39,565 bases of DNA, from NCBI GenBank assembly GCA_004292695.1, contig RDXV01000027.1, forward strand, positions 1 to 39,565. The letters are read 5' to 3'. The notes under the pieces are model-generated. The model saw nothing but the letters and a program-made list of their open reading frames with translations. It did no database searches and was not told the origin of the DNA. This stretch comes from Nostocales cyanobacterium (GTDB taxonomy: Bacteria > Cyanobacteriota > Cyanobacteriia > Cyanobacteriales > Nostocaceae). Made by a program: the position numbers and the translations under genes. Shown here in pieces: positions 27,087-36,474 of this stretch (positions within the stretch are counted from its first letter, which is position 1; each line of letters starts with the position of its first letter).

Positions 27087-27875
27087 TTACGCTCCCATAC
27101 CTGAATATCGCTTTAAACCTGCACGCCATAATAAGCGATTTAGTCCTAAAAATATGAGTATCCAACCCAACATGGATAAAAAACCTCTGGTTAAATCTAC
27201 AGGTAAACCTACTAAAATATTAGCGGGAAAACTAATTAAATAGGGAAAAGGTGTCATCATTACTATATTTCTGACATTTTCGGGAAAAACTTCTAAGGGT
27301 GCGATATATCCTGATAAAAATAGATAAAATAATAACCAAAAGTTTTCTAATGCTGTTGCTCTTTCTGTCCAAAAAGCGAACATAGCAAAGGTATATTGAA
27401 TTATAAATCTGAGGGTAAAGGCCATGATTGCGGCTAGGAGAAATAATAAGATATTAGGTAAGGTGGGTATCCAAAAAGATTGGGGATGGAGTAAGAAAAA
27501 TAGTCCTAGAACTAGAAATATTAAGGGTGTGCGGGCTATTCTTTCAGAAATGTGAGTAGCGAGATGATGAAAACCGGGATCTATGGGTTGTAATAAACGG
27601 GGTGAAAGTTTACCTTCAACTACTTCTTTTTCAAAGTCGTAAATTACCCAAACTATACTAAATTGTCTAGCTAGAAATACAGCGAAAAAGTATCTAGAAA
27701 ATTCTAGAGGTGTTAAGCCAAAATTGCCTCCTGCTGCTGCTTGCATCCACAAACCCATGAGAATTATTGGTAATGAACCTGCTAATATCCAAAATATGAG
27801 TTCTGAGCGATATTCCAGCATATAGGCATAATATACTGTGAGTAGGGTGATGATTTTCTTGAGGAAGTTTTTCAT
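27087..27875 (-). CDS. ABC-2 family transporter permease
   Basis: A 262-residue membrane protein with about six hydrophobic segments, the size and pattern of the ABC-2 export permease group (PF06182-like). The segment ending YFFAVFLARQFSIVWVIYDFEKEVVEGKLSPRLL, a cytoplasmic coupling loop, is typical. Gene order is ATPase then permease, 52 bp apart on the minus strand, so they almost certainly form one exporter. Substrate unknown. Confidence 0.9.
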   Translation of the reverse strand: MKNFLKKIITLLTVYYAYMLEYRSELIFWILAGSLPIILMGLWMQAAAGGNFGLTPLEFSRYFFAVFLARQFSIVWVIYDFEKEVVEGKLSPRLLQPIDPGFHHLATHISERIARTPLIFLVLGLFFLLHPQSFWIPTLPNILLFLLAAIMAFTLRFIIQYTFAMFAFWTERATALENFWLLFYLFLSGYIAPLEVFPENVRNIVMMTPFPYLISFPANILVGLPVDLTRGFLSMLGWILIFLGLNRLLWRAGLKRYSGMGA

Positions 27876-27927
27876 GGTAGATGCTAAAATCTAAAATTTA
27901 TGGTTAATTTTTTGGTAAGTTACTATT

Positions 27928-28911
27928 TTAGTGAACAACTCCAGATTCAAATACTCTACCGATGACTTCTTCTACTGATGGTTCGGTAACTGTTAAATCT
28001 ATAACGTCTAGGTTGGCTAAAATTTGTGATACTGTGCTGGTGAGTGCATCTCGTTGGACGATAAATTTGACTGTGCGACCTTCTAATAGTTGAATATCTC
28101 CATAAAAGCTAAGTTTTTCTGCTGGTAAAGGTTGAGATAGTTCTACGTCAATTTCTCGGTAAGGTGCGAATTTTTCTAATAGTCCATTTAAACTACCATC
28201 ATACATTAATGTTCCTTGGTGAATTAATAATACTCGTTGACATAAAGCTGTAATATCTGCCATGTAGTGACTTGTTAATAATATTGTGGCTTGATAAATT
28301 TGATTATATTCTCGTAAAAAATCTCTTACTCCTACTTGTGCATTTACATCTAGTCCTAATGTTGGTTCATCTAAAAATAAAACTTGGGGACGGTGTAAGA
28401 GTGCTGCTAATATTTCTGCTTTCATTCTTTCACCTAATGAAAGTTTTCTGACTGGTTGAGTTAATTTTCCTTCTAAGGATAACATTTCGGTTAATTCACC
28501 GACTCGGCGATGAAATTCTTGATCGGAAATGTTGTAAACTGCGGCGTTAATTTTTAATGAATCTAATGCGGGTAAGTCCCAAATTAGTTGTTGTTTTTGC
28601 CCCATGACGAGGGTTATATTTTGTAGGAATTTTTCTTGACGATGAAATGGTAAAAAACCGGCTACATTAATTGTTCCTGCGGTGGGATGTATTAAACCTG
28701 TGAGCATTTTTAAGGTTGTAGTTTTCCCTGCACCGTTGGGACCTAAAAAACCAACTACTTCTCCTGGTTGGATGGTAAAGGATACATTTTTAACAGCTTC
28801 AATGTTCCGATATTTGCGGTTAAAAAAGTGGTTTATAGTTCCCCTTAATCCAGGTTGTTTAATAGCTACTGGATAGGATTTACTGAGATTTTCGGCTAGG
28901 ATGATGGACAT
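27928..28911 (-). CDS. ABC transporter ATP-binding protein
   Basis: A 327-residue ABC ATPase of the export (CcmA-like) type. Motifs: Walker A GPNGAGKTT (57-65 region), signature LSLGERMKAE (about 158), Walker B VLFLDEPTLGLD (about 175), and the switch His in LLTSHYMAD (about 212). A C-terminal domain of about 90 residues follows the ATPase core, as in the DUF4162-like group. It powers the permease encoded immediately downstream. The start ATG is preferred since GFLG and the conserved LAENLSKSYP start line up with family usage. Confidence 0.93.
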   Translation of the reverse strand: MSIILAENLSKSYPVAIKQPGLRGTINHFFNRKYRNIEAVKNVSFTIQPGEVVGFLGPNGAGKTTTLKMLTGLIHPTAGTINVAGFLPFHRQEKFLQNITLVMGQKQQLIWDLPALDSLKINAAVYNISDQEFHRRVGELTEMLSLEGKLTQPVRKLSLGERMKAEILAALLHRPQVLFLDEPTLGLDVNAQVGVRDFLREYNQIYQATILLTSHYMADITALCQRVLLIHQGTLMYDGSLNGLLEKFAPYREIDVELSQPLPAEKLSFYGDIQLLEGRTVKFIVQRDALTSTVSQILANLDVIDLTVTEPSVEEVIGRVFESGVVH

Positions 28912-28970
28912 ATAAAAGATTTCCCTGATTACTTCAACTATAACACTGTGAGGCTTAATTGATTGATTTT

Positions 28971-31900
28971 CTAATTATCACATATATTGCGATCTGTAAT
29001 GTTCTGTATTTGGGAATTATTTTGATCTAGTTGTTGATTATTGCGGAGATAATCACTGATCCAGCTACAAGCATATTCCAATTCATTAAGGGCGAAAATT
29101 TTCGGTAAATCCCAAATAATTGCTGTGCGATCGCCACTGACAGAAACTATACTTTTACTATCAGGAGTAAAGGTTAAAGAATACACTACTCCACGATGGC
29201 CAAATAGTTTAGTTATGAGTTTTCCATTCAAGTCCCAAATGGTGACGCTGTTATTTTCGCCTTCTGTTGCAGCGGCTATCATTTTCCCATCTGGACTAAA
29301 TTTAATTCTGTTTAACCTAGATGTTTCATGTACTAAAATTTTGACAAATTGACCGTTTCTTTGCCATAGTTTGATATTTTTATTTTCATCTACAGATGCA
29401 ATTAAGTTACCATTGGGACTAAAAGCAACATCTAAAACTTGACCATCATGTTGGGTTAATGTGTTTATTAATTTGCCTTTTTTATCCCATAAACGTACTG
29501 TTTTATCATAACTAGAAGTTGCTATTATTTCTCCGTCAGGACTAAAGCTAACGCCAACAATAGGTTCTGTATGTGCGGGTATGGTTTTGTATAACTCAAA
29601 GTTAAAAGTTTGATTATTCTTTCTGTGCCAAAGTCTGAGGGTGTTATCAAAACTGACTGATGCAATAATTTGATTATTAGGACTTAAACTAATATTTTCG
29701 ACTGCTGCTGTGTGACCTGAAAGAGTTTGAATGAGAGTACCGTCAATTTTCCAAATTTTAATAGTTTTATCAGCACTAGCTGTAATTAAATGCTGACCAT
29801 CGGCACTAAAAACAACGGATGTGATGCCATTTTTATGTCCCTGAATACTTCTGATTAATTCACCATTACGTTGCCAAATATTAATCATATAATCCCAACC
29901 TGTGGTAGCTATGAGTTTACCATTAGGACTAACGGCAGCTTGTGTTAGGTTGAGTTGATGACCTCTTAATACTTTAATGAGGGGGTTTTCTAATTGCCAA
30001 AATTTGACGCTACTATCTAAACTACCTGTGGCTAAAATTTTACCATTGGGATGCCAGGCGATCGCCCAAACTGCGGCTTGATGTCCTGCTAAAGTGCCTA
30101 AATCTTTACCGTCTAAACTCCACATTTTTACTACTTTATCCCAACTAGCAGCAGCTATACTTTTACCATCGGGATTAAAAGTAATACCAATGACTGAATA
30201 TTGACCTTCAAAACTATTGATTTTTTTGCCTTCAAGATTCCAAATTTCAATTTTTTTATTATTTCCACCAGTAGCTAATAGTTTACCATCGGCGGAAATT
30301 GCCATACCTCTAACAGCGTCTTGACCACGATCAAAAGTTACTAATTCTTTTCCTTGATGAGTCCAAAGTTTGGCTTTACCATCATAACTACCTGTCACCA
30401 ATTTTTGAGAGTCAGGAGTAAAAATTACTCTATAAATACTTTGTTGATGAGCTTTAATTATAGTCATTTTTTGCTCTACAAAATTCCAAATTCCCAAACT
30501 ACCATCATTCATAGCAATAGCTAATAGTTTACCATCAGGACTAAATGCTATATCTATTACTTGAGCTTTAACAGGAATACTTTCAAATTTTGTACTATCT
30601 AGCATCCATAATTTAACAGTTTTATCAACACCACCAGAAGCTAAAATTTTTCCATCAGGACTAAAAGTAACTGCCCAAACAGTAGAAGTATGTCCTTTAA
30701 ATTTGCGGATTAATTTACCATTTTCTTGCCACAACCATACTTGATCTCGATTAGTAGTAGCAATTATTTTACCGTCAGGACTCCAGGCAAGATCCCAAAC
30801 AAAACTCAAATCATTGCCTGATAAACGATTCTTTTCTTGCGCTCCATAAATGCTTTGACGGAGAACATCATCTGTGAGTAGTTGTAACTGAGGATAATTT
30901 TGATCTAATTGTAATTTATCAGATGCTTTTTTAGCTTTAATTGCATCTACTAAGGATTCTAATTGACGATGAGAACTGAATCTACCCTGAGCGGAAGATA
31001 CCAAGGCTTTAATTTCACTGATTTTTGCTAATTTTTCACTATGTAAAGATTGCCGATATAAGAAAAATATTATGATTCCTAAACCTATCGCTGTTAACAA
31101 AGCTGTACTAATTGCTATTAATAAACACCTTTGTAAATTAGCATTTTTTTGCTGTTCAATGAGTTGAATCTCAATACTTTTAGCTCTTTCCGCAGTTAAA
31201 ATAATTTCCTGTTCTTGTCTTGCTAACTCTGCACTTTTAGCTAAAAATTGATAATCTAAATTTGATAAACTTTTATCCCAAGCCCAAGTTTGTGCATCAG
31301 CTAAAGCTTGTCCTCTTAATAACCGAGAATTATCAGTTTGTCGAGAAGCTAACCAAGCATCAAATGTTTGTGAATAAGGACGTAAATTAGCTAATTTTTT
31401 TTCTACCCATTCTAAATTAAATATAGCTGCATAAATTGGATTTTTAACAATTAAAAACCCTTCATTATTAACTACTAAACCTGATAGTAATAATTCTATT
31501 TGATCACGACTACCATCAGTTTTAACTGGGAAACCCTGTAAAATTTGCTGATATATTGCCAAAATTTTACCAGCTATTTTTTGATTATAAATTATCCGAT
31601 TTTGTATGGTTCTCAAATGCTCTGGTTCATCCTGGTGTTCCCAATTTTTAATAATATAATTATAAACAGTATTATTTACCCATAATTGTTGGTCAATTTC
31701 AGTTGAATGAAGATTATTAACTTCCTTTGTATGTGATGATAATTTAAAAATTAACTTACATATTTTTTGAGTTAATAAAGGTTGCCCTGCCGTCCAAAAT
31801 AAAACTTGTTTTACTAATATCTGAGGATGAGAAATAACACTTTCTAAACCTTCAATTAAACTATCTACCTCTTCTAGAGTAAATCCTTGTAATTCAATGG

Positions 31901-32507
31901 CTTTACCGATATTAAAAGGTGTTCTTTTTGGATCTTGGATTAAATCTGATGGTGTGGCGACTCCAAAAATTGCAAATGTTAAGCGATTATATTCTGGGTT
32001 AATTGCCCTTTGATTATAACAATATCTAATAAATGCAAAAAAATCATCTATGGGAAAATCTAAACTGAGAATACTATCTATTTCATCTATAAAAATAACT
32101 ATTTTCTCTGCTGGGAATTGCATTAATATTTCTTCAACAAATTCAGATAACATCTGTACCAAAGAAACAGAATCTACTCTTTGCCACCATAATTTTAAAT
32201 TAATGTTACCAAGTAATTTAAAACCTCTCCATAAATCAGCAATTATACCTTTATACCATTGAGTAGGAGTAATATTTTCACTACCAATATTAGTCATATC
32301 AACTGTTGCACATCTAAATCTCTCATTTTCTAAACGATGTTTAGTTTTAACTACCAGAGAAGATTTACCCATCTGCCGAGAATTAAGCACATAGCAAAAT
32401 TCTCCTTGTTTTAAAGCCTGATATAATTCTCTATCTGCTGTTCTTTCTACATAACTAGGTGAATTATTAGCTAGACTACCACCTACTTGATAGATATAAT
32501 TATTCAT
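28971..32507 (-). CDS. AAA-like ATPase fused to a 14-repeat WD40 propeller
   Basis: An 1178-residue protein. Residues 1-400 are an AAA-like (PF14516-type) NTPase with P-loop NSRQMGKSSL (42-51) and Walker B IVIFIDEIDSIL. One membrane segment lies at about 455-480. After a helical linker, 14 WD40-type repeats fill residues 560-1150; I count 14 endings of the type [KR]xLATxxxDxxVKLW, enough for two seven-blade propellers. The AAA part would be on the cytoplasmic side; which side the propellers face depends on topology that I cannot settle. The gene is 47 bp downstream of a paralogous AAA-like protein carrying a GGDEF domain. It is a likely signalling or STAND-type regulator; target unknown. Confidence 0.9.
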   Translation of the reverse strand: MNNYIYQVGGSLANNSPSYVERTADRELYQALKQGEFCYVLNSRQMGKSSLVVKTKHRLENERFRCATVDMTNIGSENITPTQWYKGIIADLWRGFKLLGNINLKLWWQRVDSVSLVQMLSEFVEEILMQFPAEKIVIFIDEIDSILSLDFPIDDFFAFIRYCYNQRAINPEYNRLTFAIFGVATPSDLIQDPKRTPFNIGKAIELQGFTLEEVDSLIEGLESVISHPQILVKQVLFWTAGQPLLTQKICKLIFKLSSHTKEVNNLHSTEIDQQLWVNNTVYNYIIKNWEHQDEPEHLRTIQNRIIYNQKIAGKILAIYQQILQGFPVKTDGSRDQIELLLSGLVVNNEGFLIVKNPIYAAIFNLEWVEKKLANLRPYSQTFDAWLASRQTDNSRLLRGQALADAQTWAWDKSLSNLDYQFLAKSAELARQEQEIILTAERAKSIEIQLIEQQKNANLQRCLLIAISTALLTAIGLGIIIFFLYRQSLHSEKLAKISEIKALVSSAQGRFSSHRQLESLVDAIKAKKASDKLQLDQNYPQLQLLTDDVLRQSIYGAQEKNRLSGNDLSFVWDLAWSPDGKIIATTNRDQVWLWQENGKLIRKFKGHTSTVWAVTFSPDGKILASGGVDKTVKLWMLDSTKFESIPVKAQVIDIAFSPDGKLLAIAMNDGSLGIWNFVEQKMTIIKAHQQSIYRVIFTPDSQKLVTGSYDGKAKLWTHQGKELVTFDRGQDAVRGMAISADGKLLATGGNNKKIEIWNLEGKKINSFEGQYSVIGITFNPDGKSIAAASWDKVVKMWSLDGKDLGTLAGHQAAVWAIAWHPNGKILATGSLDSSVKFWQLENPLIKVLRGHQLNLTQAAVSPNGKLIATTGWDYMINIWQRNGELIRSIQGHKNGITSVVFSADGQHLITASADKTIKIWKIDGTLIQTLSGHTAAVENISLSPNNQIIASVSFDNTLRLWHRKNNQTFNFELYKTIPAHTEPIVGVSFSPDGEIIATSSYDKTVRLWDKKGKLINTLTQHDGQVLDVAFSPNGNLIASVDENKNIKLWQRNGQFVKILVHETSRLNRIKFSPDGKMIAAATEGENNSVTIWDLNGKLITKLFGHRGVVYSLTFTPDSKSIVSVSGDRTAIIWDLPKIFALNELEYACSWISDYLRNNQQLDQNNSQIQNITDRNICDN

Positions 32508-32554
32508 CAGGAAAAACTTATTGATAAATTAGCTAGTTAGTTAATTTAGTTAAT

Positions 32555-34225
32555 TTAGTTAATTAATTGGCAATACCTAAAATCTAAACTTATAATACTG
32601 CGATCTCTACCTGTTTGTTTAGCCTGATATAATGCTTGATCAGCCGCAGCTAATAATTGTTTTAAAGCAAGATATTTTTGGGGAATAATAGCAGCTATTC
32701 CTAAACTAATTGTAACATTAGCTGTATCTGTTACTGGATTATTTTGGCTAAATCTGAGTATTTTAATTTGAGATTTTTTAATTTTTTTTCTAATTTCTTC
32801 AGCAATTAATAGCGCTCCTTGAGCATCAGTTTGTGGTAAAATCACAGCAAATTCTTCACCACCATAACGAGCTACTAAATCTCCTGGACGTTTAATTACT
32901 GAATCAATCATTTGTGCAACCTGACGTAAACACTCATCACCTGCTTGATGTCCATAGGTATCATTAAAAAGTTTAAACCTATCCACATCTGCCAAAATTA
33001 AAGCTATGGGTTGTTGTATACGTTCCATACGTCGCCATTCTAATTGAAATCGTTCATCAAAATATCTACGATTAGCTACTTGAGTAAGTGAGTCAATATT
33101 AACTAAAAACTTCAATTGTTGATTTTCTGCTTCTAGTTGTTTGATCCGTAAACTTTTATGATCAGATGCAATTAATTTTTCCTGATTGAAAAATAAGCGA
33201 TACATTTCACAAGCAGGTTTGAAATTATGATTTTCGTCTCTTTTAATTAACCCTAAACTATCTAATTTATGAACAATTTGAGCAGGTATATAATCCTGAG
33301 ATTGAGAAATTATTATTTGATGGTACGCTTGTAATAATTCTGGATTGATTTGTAAATAATTTAATAAATACCTTAAATGACTACTATAAATACCGTCATG
33401 GGTAATTGCTGTTTGCAATAGTTCCTGAAAGGAAATTGTCTGTTTTTGCAGATGATAGAAACTTAAATGAATTAAATAGGGATGTCCACCCACCAAATTC
33501 ATTAATGCTTGGATATTACTACTATTAATGTCTTTGAGTTCGTATCTTTGAGCGAATTCTGTAACTTGTTCAGTGTTAAATTCTGGTAATTTTAATGATA
33601 ATCCCACATTAAAGGGTGATTGATTAACATTTAAAGGTACATAAATCTCTGTAGAGTAAACTAATGACAAACGTAATTTTTGCCATGTTTCATTCTGTTT
33701 AGCTTGTTCATACCAACTTCTTAATAATGGTAAAAAATCCTGGGAAATTTGTGAAGATTCAAACACATACTGTAGTTCATTTAATACTAAAAATATCGGC
33801 TGTTCAATTGCTTCTAAAATATAATATTCAAAATAGATAGAAGCACTAACTTTACTTCCTATATCTTCATCCCAATAATTATTAATATTTGGAATTAGTG
33901 ATAACTGACGAGCTACATTTACACAAAACCAGCGTAAAAATTTGTTAATGCTAACAAAAATTTGTCTATCTGCCTGTTTAAAATCAATGGTAACTATAGA
34001 ATATCCTTGATTAATTGCTTGGTGAATTAATCTGGAGATTAGGGAACTTTTACCCATGTTATGAGATGCTCTAATTCTCAATAATCCCCCTGGTTTAGAA
34101 ATTTCAGTATACGCATCACTTTCTAAAGGAGGACGTTCAATATATAGGGGAGAATTGAATGGTAGAGGATCGCCGGGTAAAGGAATATTATCTACCATAT
34201 TAAATAACCTGTTTGAATTTACCAT
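32555..34225 (-). CDS. AAA-like ATPase fused to a diguanylate cyclase (GGDEF)
   Basis: A 556-residue protein. Its N-terminus is a paralogue of the downstream AAA-like protein: both have a SPxYxER segment before the P-loop and MGKSSL (here ASHNMGKSS, 53-61). The Walker B position reads FLVLNELQ, with Asn in place of the usual Asp. The C-terminal 170 residues form a GGDEF domain with an intact GGEEF active site (about 455-459) and an RPGD inhibitory I-site five residues upstream, so it should make cyclic di-GMP and be feedback-inhibited. A coiled stretch links the two. It heads a two-gene unit with the AAA/WD40 gene. A second in-frame ATG at residue 10 is possible. Confidence 0.92.
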   Translation of the reverse strand: MVNSNRLFNMVDNIPLPGDPLPFNSPLYIERPPLESDAYTEISKPGGLLRIRASHNMGKSSLISRLIHQAINQGYSIVTIDFKQADRQIFVSINKFLRWFCVNVARQLSLIPNINNYWDEDIGSKVSASIYFEYYILEAIEQPIFLVLNELQYVFESSQISQDFLPLLRSWYEQAKQNETWQKLRLSLVYSTEIYVPLNVNQSPFNVGLSLKLPEFNTEQVTEFAQRYELKDINSSNIQALMNLVGGHPYLIHLSFYHLQKQTISFQELLQTAITHDGIYSSHLRYLLNYLQINPELLQAYHQIIISQSQDYIPAQIVHKLDSLGLIKRDENHNFKPACEMYRLFFNQEKLIASDHKSLRIKQLEAENQQLKFLVNIDSLTQVANRRYFDERFQLEWRRMERIQQPIALILADVDRFKLFNDTYGHQAGDECLRQVAQMIDSVIKRPGDLVARYGGEEFAVILPQTDAQGALLIAEEIRKKIKKSQIKILRFSQNNPVTDTANVTISLGIAAIIPQKYLALKQLLAAADQALYQAKQTGRDRSIISLDFRYCQLIN

Positions 34226-34663
34226 AAATGCTTTTAATCAAAAAAGTAAAGCTGAACTGCTTAGAACTAATTGCCGATAATGATTGTTTTTATAATCATA
34301 CATTTAATGGCTAATGATGTTAGCGGAGGCAGGGGGCAGGAGTCCGTTTTTGTAACGAGGATTTATACCCCTTTCCGAAAACTTTTCGCATTAAAAGGCC
34401 TTAGCGTAGCGAGATGAAGTCCGGTTTTAGACCCGATTGTTTCGATAAATAACATTGATAATTATAAATATAACAATGTGACTCAATAATCATCTCATAA
34501 TCAGTACAAGAGACTCTAGGCTAGATTCATAGGTTTAAAGTCAAGGGTTATTTAGGTATAATTATCTAAATATTTTTGAACTTGTGTAAGCTACTGGACA
34601 ATAAAAGATATAAAACTTAACAATTAAATTAACAATTATTGATGTAATACTCAGGAAAATAGC
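34226..34663. repeat. Gene-free spacer with an interspersed-repeat-like block
   Basis: No gene is visible. The left end is AT-rich promoter DNA for the GGDEF gene. At about 34324-34440 lies a less AT-rich block: GGCAGGGGGCAGGAG, then ACCCCTTTCCGAAAACTTTTC, the palindrome AAGGCCTT and GCGTAGCGAGATGAAGTCCG. It differs from its surroundings in composition and looks like a repeat or the end of a lost insertion sequence, but I cannot name the family. The remainder to 34663 shows nothing recognisable. Confidence 0.4.
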
Positions 34664-36310
34664 TTATTTCAGGCGACCTGATCTAAGAATGCTAATTATT
34701 AACCATAATCCTAATAAACTAGCAGCAGCAAATAAGGTACTACTTACAAAGGATAATTTAGATGTTTGTGCTTGACTGGAAATGATAGCAGCACCCATAA
34801 TTAATGATCCTACCAAAATACTAAAAGACAGACGGTTAGCGACATCATCGAGTGTGCGACGTAAACCATCTAAACCTTGTAGTGATAAGTTCCATTGTAG
34901 AGTTTCTGATGTCACCCGATTTAATAACATTTCAATTTGACGGGGAGACTGAAGAGATAGACCTTTAATATCTAAAGCTGTGCGAAATAGGGAACGTACG
35001 GGAGCATCACCCAACAGTTGACGACGGAATAAATCTGTAATTAAAGGTTGAATTTCATCAAACAGATTAATATTAGGGTTAAAGTTTCTAGCTACCCCTT
35101 CCAGATTTGCTAAAGTTTTAGCATAAAGACCCATATTACTAGGTAAACGAATTTTATTATTACGAGCTACCTGTAAAATCTCATAGATTACCTGACTAAA
35201 ATTAATATCAGTTAAACTGGCATTATAGTATTGTCGCAACATCCGGTCATAATCATTTTCTAGGCGAGCTAAAATCACAGGTTGAGTAGAATCAGAAAGT
35301 TGTAGAGTTAACTGAGCGCACCTTTGAGCATCTATATCTACAATTGCTAATAACATTTCTGTTAAAATTTGTTGAGTGCGGGGATCAAGTCTACCGACCA
35401 TGCCACAATCTAAAAGAGCAACCCGACCATCACTCAGATAAAATAAATTGCCGGGATGAGGATCAGCATGAAAAAAACCATCAATATATAATTGTTGAAA
35501 AAATGCCCGAAACAATAAACTAGAAATAGCTTGACGCTTATTAACTAAATCTTCACCAGCATAATTAACACTTAAATCTGCGGATAGTAAAGGTACACCA
35601 TCCAACCATTCCATCACTAATAACTTTTGAGTGGTTAAACTCCAATCAATTTCCGCTACGACAATTTGCGTAGGATCGTACCAAGAACTGCGGGATAAAT
35701 TGCGCCGTAACTGATCAGTATAACCAGCTTCCCGTGTAAAATCTAACTCTGCTTCTAGTGCTTTAGTAAACTCTTCTGCAATAGATTTTATTTCGTAACT
35801 TTGCCCAAAATCGGTTTTAGCAACCAAATCAGCGATACCTTGAATTAAAGCAATATCCTGAGCAATAGTAATATCAATACCAGGTCGTTGGACTTTGAGA
35901 GCAACTTCTCGACCATTTGCTAAAGTAGCGCGATGGGTTTGGGCAATTGATCCCGCTGCCACTGGAATATGATTAATGTATTGAAAAGTTTCTTCTAGAG
36001 GTTTTTTTAACTGCTTACGAATAATAACTTCTATTTCTGACCAGGGAACAGAAGGGACTTCATCTTGTAAAGTGGAAAGTTCCTCTATATAAGCTGCACT
36101 TAACAAATCTGGACGGGTAGAAAGTAGTTGTCCAAGTTTAACATACACTGGACCCAAGTCCACCAAAATATTTTTTAATACCGCTGGTGTAGGTAATTGG
36201 GGTTCATCAGCTTTACCACCAGTAAGTAAACGCCGCATATAGTCCCAACCATTACGGAAGACTACCTCAATAATTTCCCGTTGTCTAGGTACTGTGTGAG
36301 TTAAAAACAT
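34664..36310 (-). CDS. ABC1/AarF/UbiB-family atypical kinase
   Basis: A 548-residue member of the ABC1 (UbiB/ADCK) protein-kinase-like family. Markers: YVKLGQLLSTRPDLL (the KxGQ motif, about residues 55-69), the Ala-rich nucleotide loop VAAGSIAQTH, Lys in VALKVQRPG, and the catalytic FFHADPHPGNLF with LLDCGMVGRL. Two hydrophobic segments at the C-terminus (about 495-545) anchor it in a membrane. Family members support quinone synthesis or lipid metabolism; cyanobacteria carry several, and I cannot tell which this is. It follows the guanylyltransferase gene across 164 bp of repeats on the same strand. Confidence 0.92.
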   Translation of the reverse strand: MFLTHTVPRQREIIEVVFRNGWDYMRRLLTGGKADEPQLPTPAVLKNILVDLGPVYVKLGQLLSTRPDLLSAAYIEELSTLQDEVPSVPWSEIEVIIRKQLKKPLEETFQYINHIPVAAGSIAQTHRATLANGREVALKVQRPGIDITIAQDIALIQGIADLVAKTDFGQSYEIKSIAEEFTKALEAELDFTREAGYTDQLRRNLSRSSWYDPTQIVVAEIDWSLTTQKLLVMEWLDGVPLLSADLSVNYAGEDLVNKRQAISSLLFRAFFQQLYIDGFFHADPHPGNLFYLSDGRVALLDCGMVGRLDPRTQQILTEMLLAIVDIDAQRCAQLTLQLSDSTQPVILARLENDYDRMLRQYYNASLTDINFSQVIYEILQVARNNKIRLPSNMGLYAKTLANLEGVARNFNPNINLFDEIQPLITDLFRRQLLGDAPVRSLFRTALDIKGLSLQSPRQIEMLLNRVTSETLQWNLSLQGLDGLRRTLDDVANRLSFSILVGSLIMGAAIISSQAQTSKLSFVSSTLFAAASLLGLWLIISILRSGRLK

Positions 36311-36319
36311 ATTTGATAG

Positions 36320-36460
36320 AACAGGGAATAGGGAATAGGGAATAGGGAACAGTGAACAGTTGACAGTTGACAGTGAACAGTTGACAGTTGACAGTTGACA
36401 GTTGACAGTGATAACTGATAACTGATAACTGATAACTGATAACTGATAACTGATAACTGA
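36320..36460. repeat. Compound array of three heptamer families
   Basis: About 140 bp built from three successive families: GGGAATA (3 copies), ACAGTGA/ACAGTTG mixed (about 9 copies), then ATAACTG (about 7 copies). They fill the spacer between the guanylyltransferase and ABC1 genes. The middle family matches the CAGTTGA array at 39405-39488. Confidence 0.85.
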
Positions 36461-36474
36461 GTAGGTGTTAAGTT

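Noticed and set aside
36320-36460. CRISPR array
   Set aside because: The units are 7 bp with no unique spacers between them, and no cas gene is present.
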